Of a stretch of 44,355 nucleotides of DNA, positions 33,914 to 42,086 are shown one piece after another. The stretch's first letter is position 1; every line of letters starts with the position of its first letter. The notes beneath the pieces are model-generated. The model did not search any database, was not told the DNA's origin, and saw nothing but the letters and a program-made list of their open reading frames with translations. The position numbers and the translations under genes are program-made. The stretch is taken from assembly GCA_902806075.1 (NCBI GenBank), contig CADCVG010000084.1:1-44355 (forward strand), read 5' to 3'. Source of the stretch: an uncultured Rubrobacteraceae bacterium. Lineage in GTDB: Bacteria; Actinomycetota; Rubrobacteria; Rubrobacterales; Rubrobacteraceae.

Positions 33914-34415
33914 ACAACGCCCGAAGCTCTGGAGACACGCCCGGCTACTCCTGATCCTCGCGGGAGTAGCCGGGCTCCTGATCCTCGGCATCGCGTCCGT
34001 CGCTGGCCGGGGCGCATCCGTGGTGGTCCGCGACTCGGATGGGGGCGTGATCTCCCGTTCCCCGCTCCCCGACTCCGGCGAGTTCCAGATCGAATACGTC
34101 CATTCCTACTACAACTCCCCCGCTACAGAGCACTTCACCGCCGGGGAGAACGAAAACTTTGAGCTCGTCATGGTCTCCTCTCCGAGCGAGGCTGTTCTCG
34201 ACTACTATGAGCTAGAGGGCCGCAAGGAGATCGAAGGCGAGCTCCTCCGTCTCGTTCTGGACGAGCCCCAGGAGTTCGAAGCTCTGCCCCTGATCGGCAC
34301 GCAGAGAGGTGAACGCACCCTGGTCGTCTCCGGCGAGCGATTCACTCTCTACGGTGAGGGCGGTGCACGCCACATCGTCGTAAAGGTAGAGAAGGACGTC
34401 TTTACTGGAACGTGA
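33912..34415 (+). CDS. DUF1850 protein of TAXI-TRAP system (start unclear)
   Basis: The body (VVRDSDGGVISRSPLPDSGE, EYVHSYYNSPATEHF, RHIVVKVEKDVF) matches DUF1850, which sits between the TAXI binding protein and the fused permease in TAXI-TRAP loci. The membrane span before it, WRHARLLLILAGVAGLLILG, is in frame, but I find no ATG, GTG or TTG upstream of it before the in-frame stop at 33837. The only standard start is GTG 34020, which would omit the span. Start might be a rare codon, or an upstream base may be lost. I show the open part from just after the binding-protein stop. Confidence 0.7.
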   Translation, partial: RQRPKLWRHARLLLILAGVAGLLILGIASVAGRGASVVVRDSDGGVISRSPLPDSGEFQIEYVHSYYNSPATEHFTAGENENFELVMVSSPSEAVLDYYELEGRKEIEGELLRLVLDEPQEFEALPLIGTQRGERTLVVSGERFTLYGEGGARHIVVKVEKDVFTGT

Positions 34416-34469
34416 TGGGTTGCGGCCGGAGAGCGTTAGCAAGTCGAAGTGCCGGCTGACTTGTATAGA

Positions 34470-35261
34470 TCAGCGGCTCTCGAAGCGGGGGGCGCGTCTC
34501 TCGCGGAAGGCGTTGAAGGCCTCGTGGGATTCTTGCATCGACTGGGCGATGCCCATGTGAGAGGAGATCAAGTCGAGGCTCGTTCGCAGGTCGCTACGCG
34601 CGGACTGGTAGACGGCACGATTGATCATGCGCGTGATGAGCGGTGGCCCCGCGGCGAGCTTCTCGGCGAACGCCCTCGTCTCCTCCATCAACTCCCCGTC
34701 CTCGTAGACGCGGTTGACCATCCCTATCCTGTGCGCCTCCTCGGCCTCCACGAAGTCCCCGGTTAGCAAAAGCTCCAATGCCTTCGCCGGTCCGACGAGG
34801 CGGGGCAGATAATATGCGCCGCCGTCGCCGGGGACGAGGCCGACGCGAATGTAGCCCTCGCTCATCCTCGCAGAGCGGGACGCGAAGCGCATGTCGCACA
34901 TCAGGGCGAAGTCCAGGCCGGCTCCGACCGCGACGCCGTTTATCGCGGCGATTACGGGCTTGTCCAGGTCTTCCAGGGCGTAGGCGATTCGGTGGACGTG
35001 CTCGGTGAGGAAGGCCTTCCGATCGTAAGGGGTTGGCTCGTCCTTCGCATCCGGCGAGAGGCCCTCGAAGTCACCGCCAGAGCAGAAGGCGTCGCCCGCG
35101 CCTGTAAGGATGATCGCGCCGACTGACTCGTCGGTACGAGCCCCGCGCAGCACCTCCGACCACTCGTCCAGCATCCCGATGGTGAAGGCGTTCTTCTTCG
35201 CGGGACGGTTCAGCAGTATGGTCCCAACGCCGTTCTCTACCCTGTACTCGAGATCCGCCAC
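34470..35261 (-). CDS. Enoyl-CoA hydratase/isomerase family protein
   Basis: 263 residues, crotonase fold. Oxyanion-hole segments are FCSGGDFEGLS and AINGVAVGAGLDFALMCD. The segment VGLVPGDGGAYYLPRLVG carries Asp-Gly where many hydratases have a catalytic Glu, so activity may be isomerase or hydrolase rather than hydratase. GTG 35261 is preceded by AAGGAGCGGGG; the frame to 35378 lacks a site. It lies on the opposite strand between two parts of the TRAP operon and would act on the acyl-CoA products of the nearby dehydrogenase. Confidence 0.9.
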   Translation of the reverse strand: MADLEYRVENGVGTILLNRPAKKNAFTIGMLDEWSEVLRGARTDESVGAIILTGAGDAFCSGGDFEGLSPDAKDEPTPYDRKAFLTEHVHRIAYALEDLDKPVIAAINGVAVGAGLDFALMCDMRFASRSARMSEGYIRVGLVPGDGGAYYLPRLVGPAKALELLLTGDFVEAEEAHRIGMVNRVYEDGELMEETRAFAEKLAAGPPLITRMINRAVYQSARSDLRTSLDLISSHMGIAQSMQESHEAFNAFRERRAPRFESR

Positions 35262-35432
35262 GCCCCGCTCCTTCCCGTGCTCTCGACTGTGCCGCCCCAT
35301 CCTATAAACAGCCGAGACCACGGGCAAGTTAGAAAGGCCCACCGAACACAGACAGACCTCAAGTAACCTCGTTGACAAGGATGAGCGTGCAAACTATGCT
35401 GCGTGCGAAGGGAACAGGGAAAGGACGAGTTT

Positions 35433-37520
35433 ATGTCCGAGGAACGTACCGGGGAGCGCGTAGGCGAACGCTCCGGCGAACGCGTGAGGCTCGAAGACCC
35501 GTTCGCCGCCGGGGCGGAAGGGCTCATAGAGGAGTTCGAGGCCGAGAGGCCGGCCCGCCGGCTCGACGGGCTGCCGAAGCTCCTGCTCTCCATCACGGGC
35601 GTCGCTCTCTCCTGCTACGCCCTCTACTGGGTCCTGAACCCGGTGCCGGCCCAGGTCTACCGGACCAGCTTCCTCGCCCTCGCGCTCGCGATGACGTTCG
35701 TCCTGTTCAGGGGCTGGGGAGGCTCGCGCACGGGAGAGGCGGAGCGCGATAACCCCGGCATTACGGACTACCTCTTCGCCGCTCTCTCTGTGGTCTCTTT
35801 GGGCTACACGCTGGTCGTCTTTGATGAGTTCGTCCGGCGGGCGGCGCGTCCCGAGACGCTCGACCTCGTCTTCGGGGTGGTGACCATCCTGCTCGTGCTG
35901 GAGGCGACCCGGAGGACCGTCGGGTGGATATTGCCTTTCATCTGCATCATCTTCATCGCTTATGCGTACCTGGGTGCTCTGATACCTGACTGGGCCAGGG
36001 TCGGGCACATCGGCTACGGGCCGAACCGCATCGTGGGCCAGACGTACATGGGTCTCGAAGGGCTCTTCGGGGTGCCGCTGGACGTCGCGGCTACCTACAT
36101 CGTCCTCTTCACGATCTACGGCGCCGTCCTCGAATACTCGGGCGCGGGCAAGTACTTTATTGACGTGAGCTTCGCCGCCTTCGGCGACTCCCGCACGAGC
36201 CCGGGCCGCACCACTACGCTCGCCGGCTTCCTCTTAGGCACCGTCTCCGGGTCGGGGACGGCGACGACCGTCACGCTCGCCTCGGTCGCCTGGCCGATCC
36301 TGCGTCGCGGTGGCTACCCGCGCGAGGCGGGCGGCGGGGTGCTGGCGGCGGCGGGGATCGGGGCTATACTCTCGCCGCCTACCCTCGGGGCAGCGGCGTT
36401 CATCATCGCCGAGTTCCTGGGGGTGAGCTACCTGGAGGTCCTTCTATATGCTCTGATCCCCTCGCTCCTGTACTACCTCGGTATCATCCTCGCCATCGAG
36501 GCCGACGCCCGCCGCTTCAGGACACTCGGCGTCGATGTCGAAACGCCCCCGCTGGGCTACCTCCTGTGGCGCTACGGCTACCACTTCAGCTCGCTCTTCC
36601 TGATCGTCATCCTCATGGCGATAGGACTCTCGCCGTTCAGGGCGGTCTTCTACGCGACGATAGCGGCCTTCTTGCTCTCTTTCCTGAGCCGGGAGCACAG
36701 GATGGGGCCGAAGAGGATCTGGGACGCCCTGGCTGCGGGGGCGATGGGAGTCTTGCCGGTAGCGGCGACGTGCGCGGCGGCCGGGATCATCGTCGCCGTC
36801 GTGACGCTTACCGGCCTCGGCCTGAAGTTAAGCTCCCTCATTATCGCGCTCGCGGGCGGGAGCCTCCTCTTCACCGCGCTCTATTCGGCGGTCTCGATCC
36901 TCATCCTCGGCCTCGCCGTGCCGGTGACGGCCTCGTTCATCATCTCGGCGGTGATCATCGCACCCGCGTTCACGGAGCTAGGCGTCCCCACGTTCGCCGC
37001 CTACATGTTCATCTTCTACTACGCTGTCCTCTCCGAGGTGAGCCCGCCGACAGCTCTGGCCGCCGTCGCAGCCGCGGCTGTCACCGGCGGGAACGCGTTC
37101 AAGACGATGATGCTGACCTGGAAGTACACCCTGCCAGCCTTCCTGGTCCCGTTTGCCTTCGTCCTCTCCCCGAACGGTGAAGGGTTGCTCTTGCAGGGCT
37201 CGCCGTTACAGATCGGGCTGACCGTCCTAGTCTCCGCCGTCGCCGTGGGCTCTCTGGCCGTCGCCACCGGAGCGTGGCTCTTCGGCCCGGCGCGCGTCCC
37301 CGAACGCGTCCTGTGTGCTGCCGCTGGCCTCCTGCTCCTCTACCTGGAACCCTTCTGGGTGGGGCTCGGCATGGGCGTGCTGGTCCTGGGGATAGCCGTA
37401 CATATAGTTACGCTTCGCGTCTCCGGCGGGGCGGCGGGACCGGCGACCGGGATAACTAGCACCACCACAACCAACGCGGATGCCAGGCCCGAGAGTCCGC
37501 GGGCCGAGCGCCCAGGGTAG
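35433..37520 (+). CDS. TRAP transporter fused permease (TAXI type)
   Basis: 695 residues. Acidic, charged N-terminus of about 65 residues then 16 or so membrane spans: the 4-span small subunit (ITGVALSCYALYWVLNPVPA onward) fused to the 12-span large subunit, with the TRAP core motifs such as FLLGTVSGSGTATTVTLASV and ILSPPTLGAAAFIIAEFLGV. It imports carboxylates with a Na+ or H+ gradient together with the TAXI binding protein at 32918. ATG 35433 has AAAGGAC upstream; GTG 35403 is an in-frame alternative. Separated from its partners by an opposite-strand enoyl-CoA hydratase. Confidence 0.92.
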   Translation: MSEERTGERVGERSGERVRLEDPFAAGAEGLIEEFEAERPARRLDGLPKLLLSITGVALSCYALYWVLNPVPAQVYRTSFLALALAMTFVLFRGWGGSRTGEAERDNPGITDYLFAALSVVSLGYTLVVFDEFVRRAARPETLDLVFGVVTILLVLEATRRTVGWILPFICIIFIAYAYLGALIPDWARVGHIGYGPNRIVGQTYMGLEGLFGVPLDVAATYIVLFTIYGAVLEYSGAGKYFIDVSFAAFGDSRTSPGRTTTLAGFLLGTVSGSGTATTVTLASVAWPILRRGGYPREAGGGVLAAAGIGAILSPPTLGAAAFIIAEFLGVSYLEVLLYALIPSLLYYLGIILAIEADARRFRTLGVDVETPPLGYLLWRYGYHFSSLFLIVILMAIGLSPFRAVFYATIAAFLLSFLSREHRMGPKRIWDALAAGAMGVLPVAATCAAAGIIVAVVTLTGLGLKLSSLIIALAGGSLLFTALYSAVSILILGLAVPVTASFIISAVIIAPAFTELGVPTFAAYMFIFYYAVLSEVSPPTALAAVAAAAVTGGNAFKTMMLTWKYTLPAFLVPFAFVLSPNGEGLLLQGSPLQIGLTVLVSAVAVGSLAVATGAWLFGPARVPERVLCAAAGLLLLYLEPFWVGLGMGVLVLGIAVHIVTLRVSGGAAGPATGITSTTTTNADARPESPRAERPG

Positions 37521-37558
37521 ACTCTGGAGACCGACTTCGGAACCTCGCCGACGGCCGC

Positions 37559-38149
37559 TCACGTTGGCATGGTTCGTAGCCGGATCGCCGTTACCAGCAG
37601 CCACGAGACAAAGACCGCGACGAAGACCCGCTCCGATAACCCAAAGACCTCCTCACCCAGGAGCGGAATCGAGAAGAGCGCCCCGGCGGCGACAATGGCC
37701 CAGATGGAGGTTGGCAACGCGAACGACCGCCACCGTGCATCACCCCGGAACCGCCGGGCGAAGAGGAACATCACGACCAGGATGAGCAGGAAAGACGCCG
37801 ACGCGACGCCGCCGTGTATCGCGGGACCGGTAACGCCCGATCCCGTCTGAAAAACACCCAGAAGGAACCACAGAACCCCGGCGACGGCGAGTAGCAGCGG
37901 GGCAACCAGCGCGTTGTATACCGACCTGTACAAGCCAAAGGCCAGGGCGAGGCTTCCGATGCCGAAGGCGAAGAAGGCTACGTCCATGAACGTCCCGAAG
38001 CGGCCAAGCGCCAGTTCGCTGATCGACTGTTCGACCGGGTTGTTCACGTCGGCCGCCAGGATCTGCAGGGCGAGGGCCGTCACTATCCACCACGCGAAGC
38101 CGACGATAGCCAGCGTTGCCACCGAACGAAGCTGTGTGGATCCGCCCAT
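37559..38149 (-). CDS. DUF998-family membrane protein
   Basis: 196 residues, six membrane spans: ATLAIVGFAWWIVTALALQIL, FFAFGIGSLALAFGLY, LLLAVAGVLWFLLGVFQTG, ASFLLILVVMFLFARR, SIWAIVAAGALFSIPLL, VFVAVFVSWLLVTAIRL. The NPVEQSISELALG segment after span 1 is characteristic of DUF998. The ATG at 38149 follows AGGATAG; the longer frame adds non-family residues. It overlaps no other gene and ends 39 bases from the permease stop (convergent). Role unknown. Confidence 0.85.
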   Translation of the reverse strand: MGGSTQLRSVATLAIVGFAWWIVTALALQILAADVNNPVEQSISELALGRFGTFMDVAFFAFGIGSLALAFGLYRSVYNALVAPLLLAVAGVLWFLLGVFQTGSGVTGPAIHGGVASASFLLILVVMFLFARRFRGDARWRSFALPTSIWAIVAAGALFSIPLLGEEVFGLSERVFVAVFVSWLLVTAIRLRTMPT

Positions 38150-38354
38150 CACGGCTATCCTATACCGTGCAGTCCAAACCGATGCGTCTACGGGTGCAAC
38201 TATCAGAAGCGCGGGACGAGCAGCGTTCGCCGGAGAGCCTGTCGCGACCAATCCCGCTTAGAATATCTCTCGAACCTCTTCGTCGGGTAGCCGAGGTTCA
38301 GTTCAGAAGGTGGTCTGAATACCACCGGAGAGGAGGCAGGGAATAAAAGGTTAG

Positions 38355-38837
38355 CCGTTCGAGAGACGTTCCGGGGCGCTCTTGGTGTTGGGCGTCGGGG
38401 CGCTCGCGGCGGCGGTTGGGCTTGCGGTGCGGCGGCGCGCGGTCAGAGGGCGGGGGGCCGGACTACTCGGCATCCTCAAAGGACACAGGTACGTCAACCT
38501 GACGACGTTCCGAAAGAGTGGGGAGGCGATACCCACCACCGTATGGTTCGCGCTGGTGGACGGCCGCGTCTAGGTAACCACGCCCCCCAGCTCGGGCAAG
38601 ATGAAGCGCACCCGCAACGAGCCACGGGTGTTCCTGACCCCGAGCAACGCGTGGAGCAGGGTCAGAGGCGAGACCGTCGAGGGAATTGCCCGTCCCGTCA
38701 TGGAAGAAGAGACCGGGCGGGCCGAGCGGGTCCTGCGCGAGGAGTGCCGGCTAGGACTCGGGATGTTACATCTCTTTGGCTAGCAGGAGATCGGGCAGGT
38801 CACCCTGGAGGTAAGGCTGGCTGTCCAGGGAGTGTAG
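38355..38837 (+). pseudogene. PPOX-class F420-dependent oxidoreductase with two in-frame TAG codons
   Basis: A single frame reads LKGHRYVNLTTFRKSGEAIP, TTVWFALVDGRV, TAG (38571-38573), VTTPPSSGKMKRTRNEPRVF, the GETVEGIARPVMEEE segment, a long helix, GLGMLHLFG, TAG (38781-38783), then a QEIGQVTLEVR tail to TAG 38837. This is the split-barrel fold of the Rv1155-like F420-binding enzymes, where GRV-Tyr-VTT is usual, so TAC to TAG is a single-base change. There is no frameshift. The N-terminal hydrophobic stretch (GVGALAAAVGLAV) and start are unclear because TAG also occurs at 38352. Most likely inactivated by nonsense mutations. Confidence 0.8.
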
Positions 38838-38843
38838 TCTGGG

Positions 38844-39743
38844 TTAGCCTCCGAGCCCTAGCATCTCGACCAGCTCCCGAAGCTCCCGAAGCGTCTCCTC
38901 GTCCAAAGACGGGGCGGGGAAGCGGACGTGGGAGGAGGGGATCGCGCTGCGCATCCTGAAGACCTCCTTGCGGATGCCCACGCCTCCGACCCCGAGCTGG
39001 GCCTCGAACCGGATCATGGGCAGATAGCGAAAGAAGTGCTCCCGCGCCTCGCGTTCCCGCCCTTCGGAGAATAGCTCGTAGGTGCGGACGAGAATCTCCT
39101 GGTATGCGAAGCCGGTCATGATACCGACCGCGCCGCGGGCCAACTCCTCATAGAAGTACATCCCGCCCAGGCCCCCGAAGATGCCCGCCCTCTTCTCTGG
39201 CTCCTCGATCCTATCCAGGAGGCTCGTGATCTTGATGGTAGTCGGCGCCTCTTCGAGCTTGACGTACCGGCACCCCTCGACCTCGTTGAGTACCCGCGCG
39301 ATGAAGGCGGCGGGCATCACGACACCCGTATTGACCGGCTCGTCCTGAACGACCACGGGCAGGGAGACGGACTCCGCGACCAGCCGGTAATGCTCGAAGA
39401 CGAGGTCCAGGTTCCGGACGTTGTTCGGAGGGGCCACCATGACGGCCGCTGCCCCGGTACTTTCGGCCTCGCGTGCCCGCTCTACCGTCACTCTCGTGGC
39501 TGCCGCCGAGCATCCGACTATGACCGGCACGCGATCCGCGGCGGCGATGACGTAGCGTTGCATGACAGTGGAGCGTTCGATGTCGGAGAGCTTGTGCGCT
39601 TCGCCCATGATGCCGAGAACAGTAAGGCCATGTACTCCAGAGCTGAGGTATAGCTCGGTGAGTGAGTCTATCCCTCCGAGGTCCACGTCTCCCGCTTCGG
39701 TAAAGGGGGTCAGGGTGATGGTGCAGACTCCGCTCAGGGACAT
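38844..39743 (-). CDS. DapA-family lyase/aldolase (atypical)
   Basis: 299 residues, TIM-barrel of the dihydrodipicolinate synthase/N-acetylneuraminate lyase class. The Schiff-base lysine is Lys162 in GCRYVKLEE. The positions equivalent to DapA Thr44-Thr45 read Ile45-Met46 (GIMGEAH) and the DapA Tyr133 (YNVP) is Gln133 in VVQDEPVNTG. So lysine synthesis is unlikely and another aldol or decarboxylation reaction is more plausible. It follows the TRAP/acyl-CoA block and overlaps nothing. The ATG has no Shine-Dalgarno; TATACT lies 6 bases upstream, suggesting a leaderless mRNA. Confidence 0.88.
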   Translation of the reverse strand: MSLSGVCTITLTPFTEAGDVDLGGIDSLTELYLSSGVHGLTVLGIMGEAHKLSDIERSTVMQRYVIAAADRVPVIVGCSAAATRVTVERAREAESTGAAAVMVAPPNNVRNLDLVFEHYRLVAESVSLPVVVQDEPVNTGVVMPAAFIARVLNEVEGCRYVKLEEAPTTIKITSLLDRIEEPEKRAGIFGGLGGMYFYEELARGAVGIMTGFAYQEILVRTYELFSEGREREAREHFFRYLPMIRFEAQLGVGGVGIRKEVFRMRSAIPSSHVRFPAPSLDEETLRELRELVEMLGLGG

Positions 39744-39749
39744 GGGCGC

Positions 39750-39769
39750 AGTATACCTGGTTCTCCAGG
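39750..39769 (-). promoter_or_regulatory. -10 box and operator-like dyad at the DapA-family gene
   Basis: TATACT on the minus strand (39755-39750) lies 6 bases before ATG 39743, so transcription would start at or close to the start codon. Directly upstream, CCTGG-ttct-CCAGG (39756-39769) is a perfect 5-bp dyad within the promoter spacer, a good position for a repressor. No clear -35. Confidence 0.4.
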
Positions 39770-39988
39770 CGTGGGATGAAGTCTTCGGGTCATTTGAGTT
39801 CGACGATAAGAGGCCATCTAATCAGAGGTCATATCCGTGGCGTCGAGCACAGCCTCATGCGGTAGAGCTCTGACAATCTCGCTTACCTCCCTTCGGATAT
39901 AGAAAAGATCCCTCCGAAAAGGGGTCGAAAGAACGTTCTGTTGGAGTTTTTAGATCAGGCTACGCCGTAGAGCTTTGACACGGTGTCG

Positions 39989-40891
39989 TTAGGCTCCTAT
40001 CTCCCTCTTAATCCGCTCATGCGTGGCAGTGATCTCGGCTCGCCGTTGGGTTCGCCCGTCCGAGGCGAAGACGGAGTTGCTCCGCTCAAGTTTGTCCATC
40101 TCTAGCAATGCGTTGCGGATGGCACCATTGACCATCCGCAGGGTTATACGCCACTGCTTCTCCGCGTCCGAACCTGGCGGCACCTGCCCCAGGTCGCGCA
40201 GATCACGGTAATTCTCAAGTGACTCTACGAACGAAAGGTAGCTGTTCAAAAACATATCGTACTGCTCGCGATCCTGATCGGAGCGAGAGTTAGGCGGATT
40301 CCTGCTTGGAACAGGCGGGGGCGATGCCCCATTTACCGGAGGAGATTCCTCGCTTTCTGGAGAAGGCTCCCCCCCAGAGGGGGGAGTGACCCCACCAGCC
40401 TGCTCGATCCAGCGTTGTATCGCGCTTGCGTCGTGCAACAACACTCCCACGCTGGCCGCCAAAGTCCGCGCACCCTGAGTATAGCCTGCAGGGGCCACCA
40501 CCCAAGCCTCACTACATCCGTGATGCCTCGCACCCGCAAAAACTTCCTGCACAGGACTGTTACCCACCGGCCTAGCGTAATTCTTGCACTGCACCGCGAT
40601 CTTCTGATCCCCTGTGACCAGCAGAATATCTACTCCCTGGTCCCCTGAGCCTCCTAAGACAGTTGCGCCGTGTCCCATCGCCCTAAAGAGATCCGCCATG
40701 TATACCTCGAACTGCGGCCCGCTCATTAGGCGGATATTCTCGAATTGCTGGGCCAGCTCTCCCACCGCCGGGGGTCGGTGTCGTGTGGAATATTTGCGCA
40801 CCAGCCAGATGAGCAAAACGGGAGCCGCGAGAATCCCCAACACGATAACTAATCGCGGATAGGCTACGAGCATTACCAAGAGCACGACCAC
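39989..40891 (-). CDS. Membrane-anchored Mrr-like restriction endonuclease
   Basis: 300 residues. Two close hydrophobic segments at the N-terminus (1-10 and LVIVLGILAAPVLLIWLV, 14-31) then a PD-(D/E)xK domain: Glu62 in GPQFEVYMADLFRAMG, the glycine-rich GGSGDQGVDILL with Asp88, and Gln101-x-Lys103 in AVQCKNY. This is the Mrr_cat type, which cuts modified DNA. A Pro/Ser linker leads to a C-terminal helical segment (about 210-300). GTG start without a good ribosome site; ATG at codon 7 is an alternative. Neighbours are small membrane proteins. Confidence 0.82.
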   Translation of the reverse strand: MVVLLVMLVAYPRLVIVLGILAAPVLLIWLVRKYSTRHRPPAVGELAQQFENIRLMSGPQFEVYMADLFRAMGHGATVLGGSGDQGVDILLVTGDQKIAVQCKNYARPVGNSPVQEVFAGARHHGCSEAWVVAPAGYTQGARTLAASVGVLLHDASAIQRWIEQAGGVTPPSGGEPSPESEESPPVNGASPPPVPSRNPPNSRSDQDREQYDMFLNSYLSFVESLENYRDLRDLGQVPPGSDAEKQWRITLRMVNGAIRNALLEMDKLERSNSVFASDGRTQRRAEITATHERIKREIGA

Positions 40892-40952
40892 AAGCAGGGT
40901 GGTGCCCCCTGCTCTGCCTCCCCCCCTGCTCCCCAGGCGTAACCCCCGCCGC

Positions 40953-41531
40953 CTACGAGGTGGACGCGCCGATGCCCAACGAGAAGCTAGCCGACGCGAT
41001 TTGAGTGCGCAAGGTGAGCTTGCGGTTGCTTTCTTCCCTCGCTCGCTTAACTTGCTCCGCTTCCTCCGCCTCAGTGCCGTCCCTTATCGATGTGGGCGCG
41101 TGCTCGTTCGTCAGCGTGTCGAAGACGTTGTTGGTGATCCCGTCCATGGTCTTCAGGGCGGCCAGCATAGAGAAGAACAGGAAGCCGACGGACGCTCACA
41201 GTATCGGTCCATACGCCGGGGAGACCGACGAAACCTCCCTGGAAAGCGCCAGGATCACCACGATGATCGCGCTAGTCAGGGTTGCACGCGTCTTGAACGA
41301 ATCGTAGAAAAGTTTGATGCCTTCGGCGTAGCCGCTCCTCATCCTCTCCAGGTACTTCTCGTTCTTATCGGCCCAATACTTCCGGCTTTCCAGTTCGTCC
41401 TTGGCCTCATCGACGCTGGACTGGGCAATCTCGGCCTCGGTCTTCCTCAGCTCCACCTCGGCCTTCGCCTGCTCGACGGCCTTCCGCTTGTCCTGTCGGT
41501 CCATCCTGCTGCCACGGAATTTGTTGCTCAT
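40953..41531 (-). pseudogene. Coiled-coil/two-span membrane protein with in-frame TGA
   Basis: Two frames in the same register are separated by one TGA (41198-41196). N-terminal half: charged coiled coil (KAEVELRKTEAEIAQSSVDE) then a span (TSAIIVVILALSREV) to PAYGPIL; after TGA: ASVGFLFFSMLAALKTMDG and a helical tail. Joined, they give about 192 residues, a coiled coil, two spans and a coiled coil. A single TGG to TGA change would explain the break. Expression appears leaderless (promoter listed). Next to the Mrr-like gene. Confidence 0.65.
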
Positions 41532-41537
41532 CAGGTA

Positions 41538-41565
41538 TTTATACGAATCGTTGCGTGTTTTTCAA
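41538..41565 (-). promoter_or_regulatory. Promoter for the interrupted coiled-coil gene
   Basis: Minus-strand TTGAAA (41565-41560), 16 bases, then TATAAA (41543-41538), only 6 bases from ATG 41531. A good sigma-70-type promoter that predicts a leaderless mRNA. Confidence 0.6.
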
Positions 41566-41606
41566 CGGGCGTATATCTGCTGAGCCACCGTTAAACCCCC
41601 TCCCAG

Positions 41607-41631
41607 CAAAAGCGGCCCCCGAAGGGGCCGC
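41607..41631 (-). terminator. Strong intrinsic terminator with UUCG loop
   Basis: On the minus strand GCGGCCCC-TTCG-GGGGCCGC (41631-41612) followed by TTTTG. Perfect 8-bp GC stem with a stable tetraloop. It ends the transcript of the gene at 41662-42075. Confidence 0.85.
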
Positions 41632-41661
41632 CCAAGGGCGCCGCGTCCGCCGTGGCTTTGC

Positions 41662-42075
41662 CTAATCGGCGTCTTTTCTTTCCCGTTCTTGGGCCGCAAG
41701 ATCGTCCACGGCTTCGACGGCCTCGCCCACGGACTGACTCGCGGCCTCCTTCTGGGCTCTTTCCGTACCGGCCCTCCACACGGCCACGAAGATTCGGCCC
41801 ACCGCCACCACGGAGCCGGTGGCGACCACCACGCCGCCGATCAGGATGTACGCTCGGTCGGCGAGCCCGCTCAGGGCGCCGAGGTCTTCGTTCGTGAGGG
41901 CGATGGCTAGGACCCTAAAGCCGGCCGGGGCGGCGAAGGCTGCGCCCGCTAGGGTTGCCAACTCGCCCGCATCCACCCGGTACTCTCTTCGCTTCGACAG
42001 AGACACAACGACGTAAGCCAAGAACAGGACGACAAAAAGGGCGACGGAGGCCAGAAAGTAAGGACCGCCTATCAC
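41662..42075 (-). CDS. Hypothetical two-span membrane protein
   Basis: 137 residues. Span 1 at the N-terminus (YFLASVALFVVLFLAYVVVSL), a soluble middle (residues 28-70), span 2 (AYILIGGVVVATGSVVAVGRIF), and a charged helical tail (AASQSVGEAVEAVDDLAAQE). A CAGGGTG sequence touches the ATG. Ends 31 bases before the strong terminator. No family recognised. Confidence 0.7.
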   Translation of the reverse strand: MIGGPYFLASVALFVVLFLAYVVVSLSKRREYRVDAGELATLAGAAFAAPAGFRVLAIALTNEDLGALSGLADRAYILIGGVVVATGSVVAVGRIFVAVWRAGTERAQKEAASQSVGEAVEAVDDLAAQERERKDAD

Positions 42076-42086
42076 CCTGTGTTCGT

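Noticed and set aside
40899-41594. 231-codon plus-strand frame
   Set aside because: Antisense to the coiled-coil/two-span gene; no ribosome site. The minus-strand reading has a promoter and a membrane-protein pattern.
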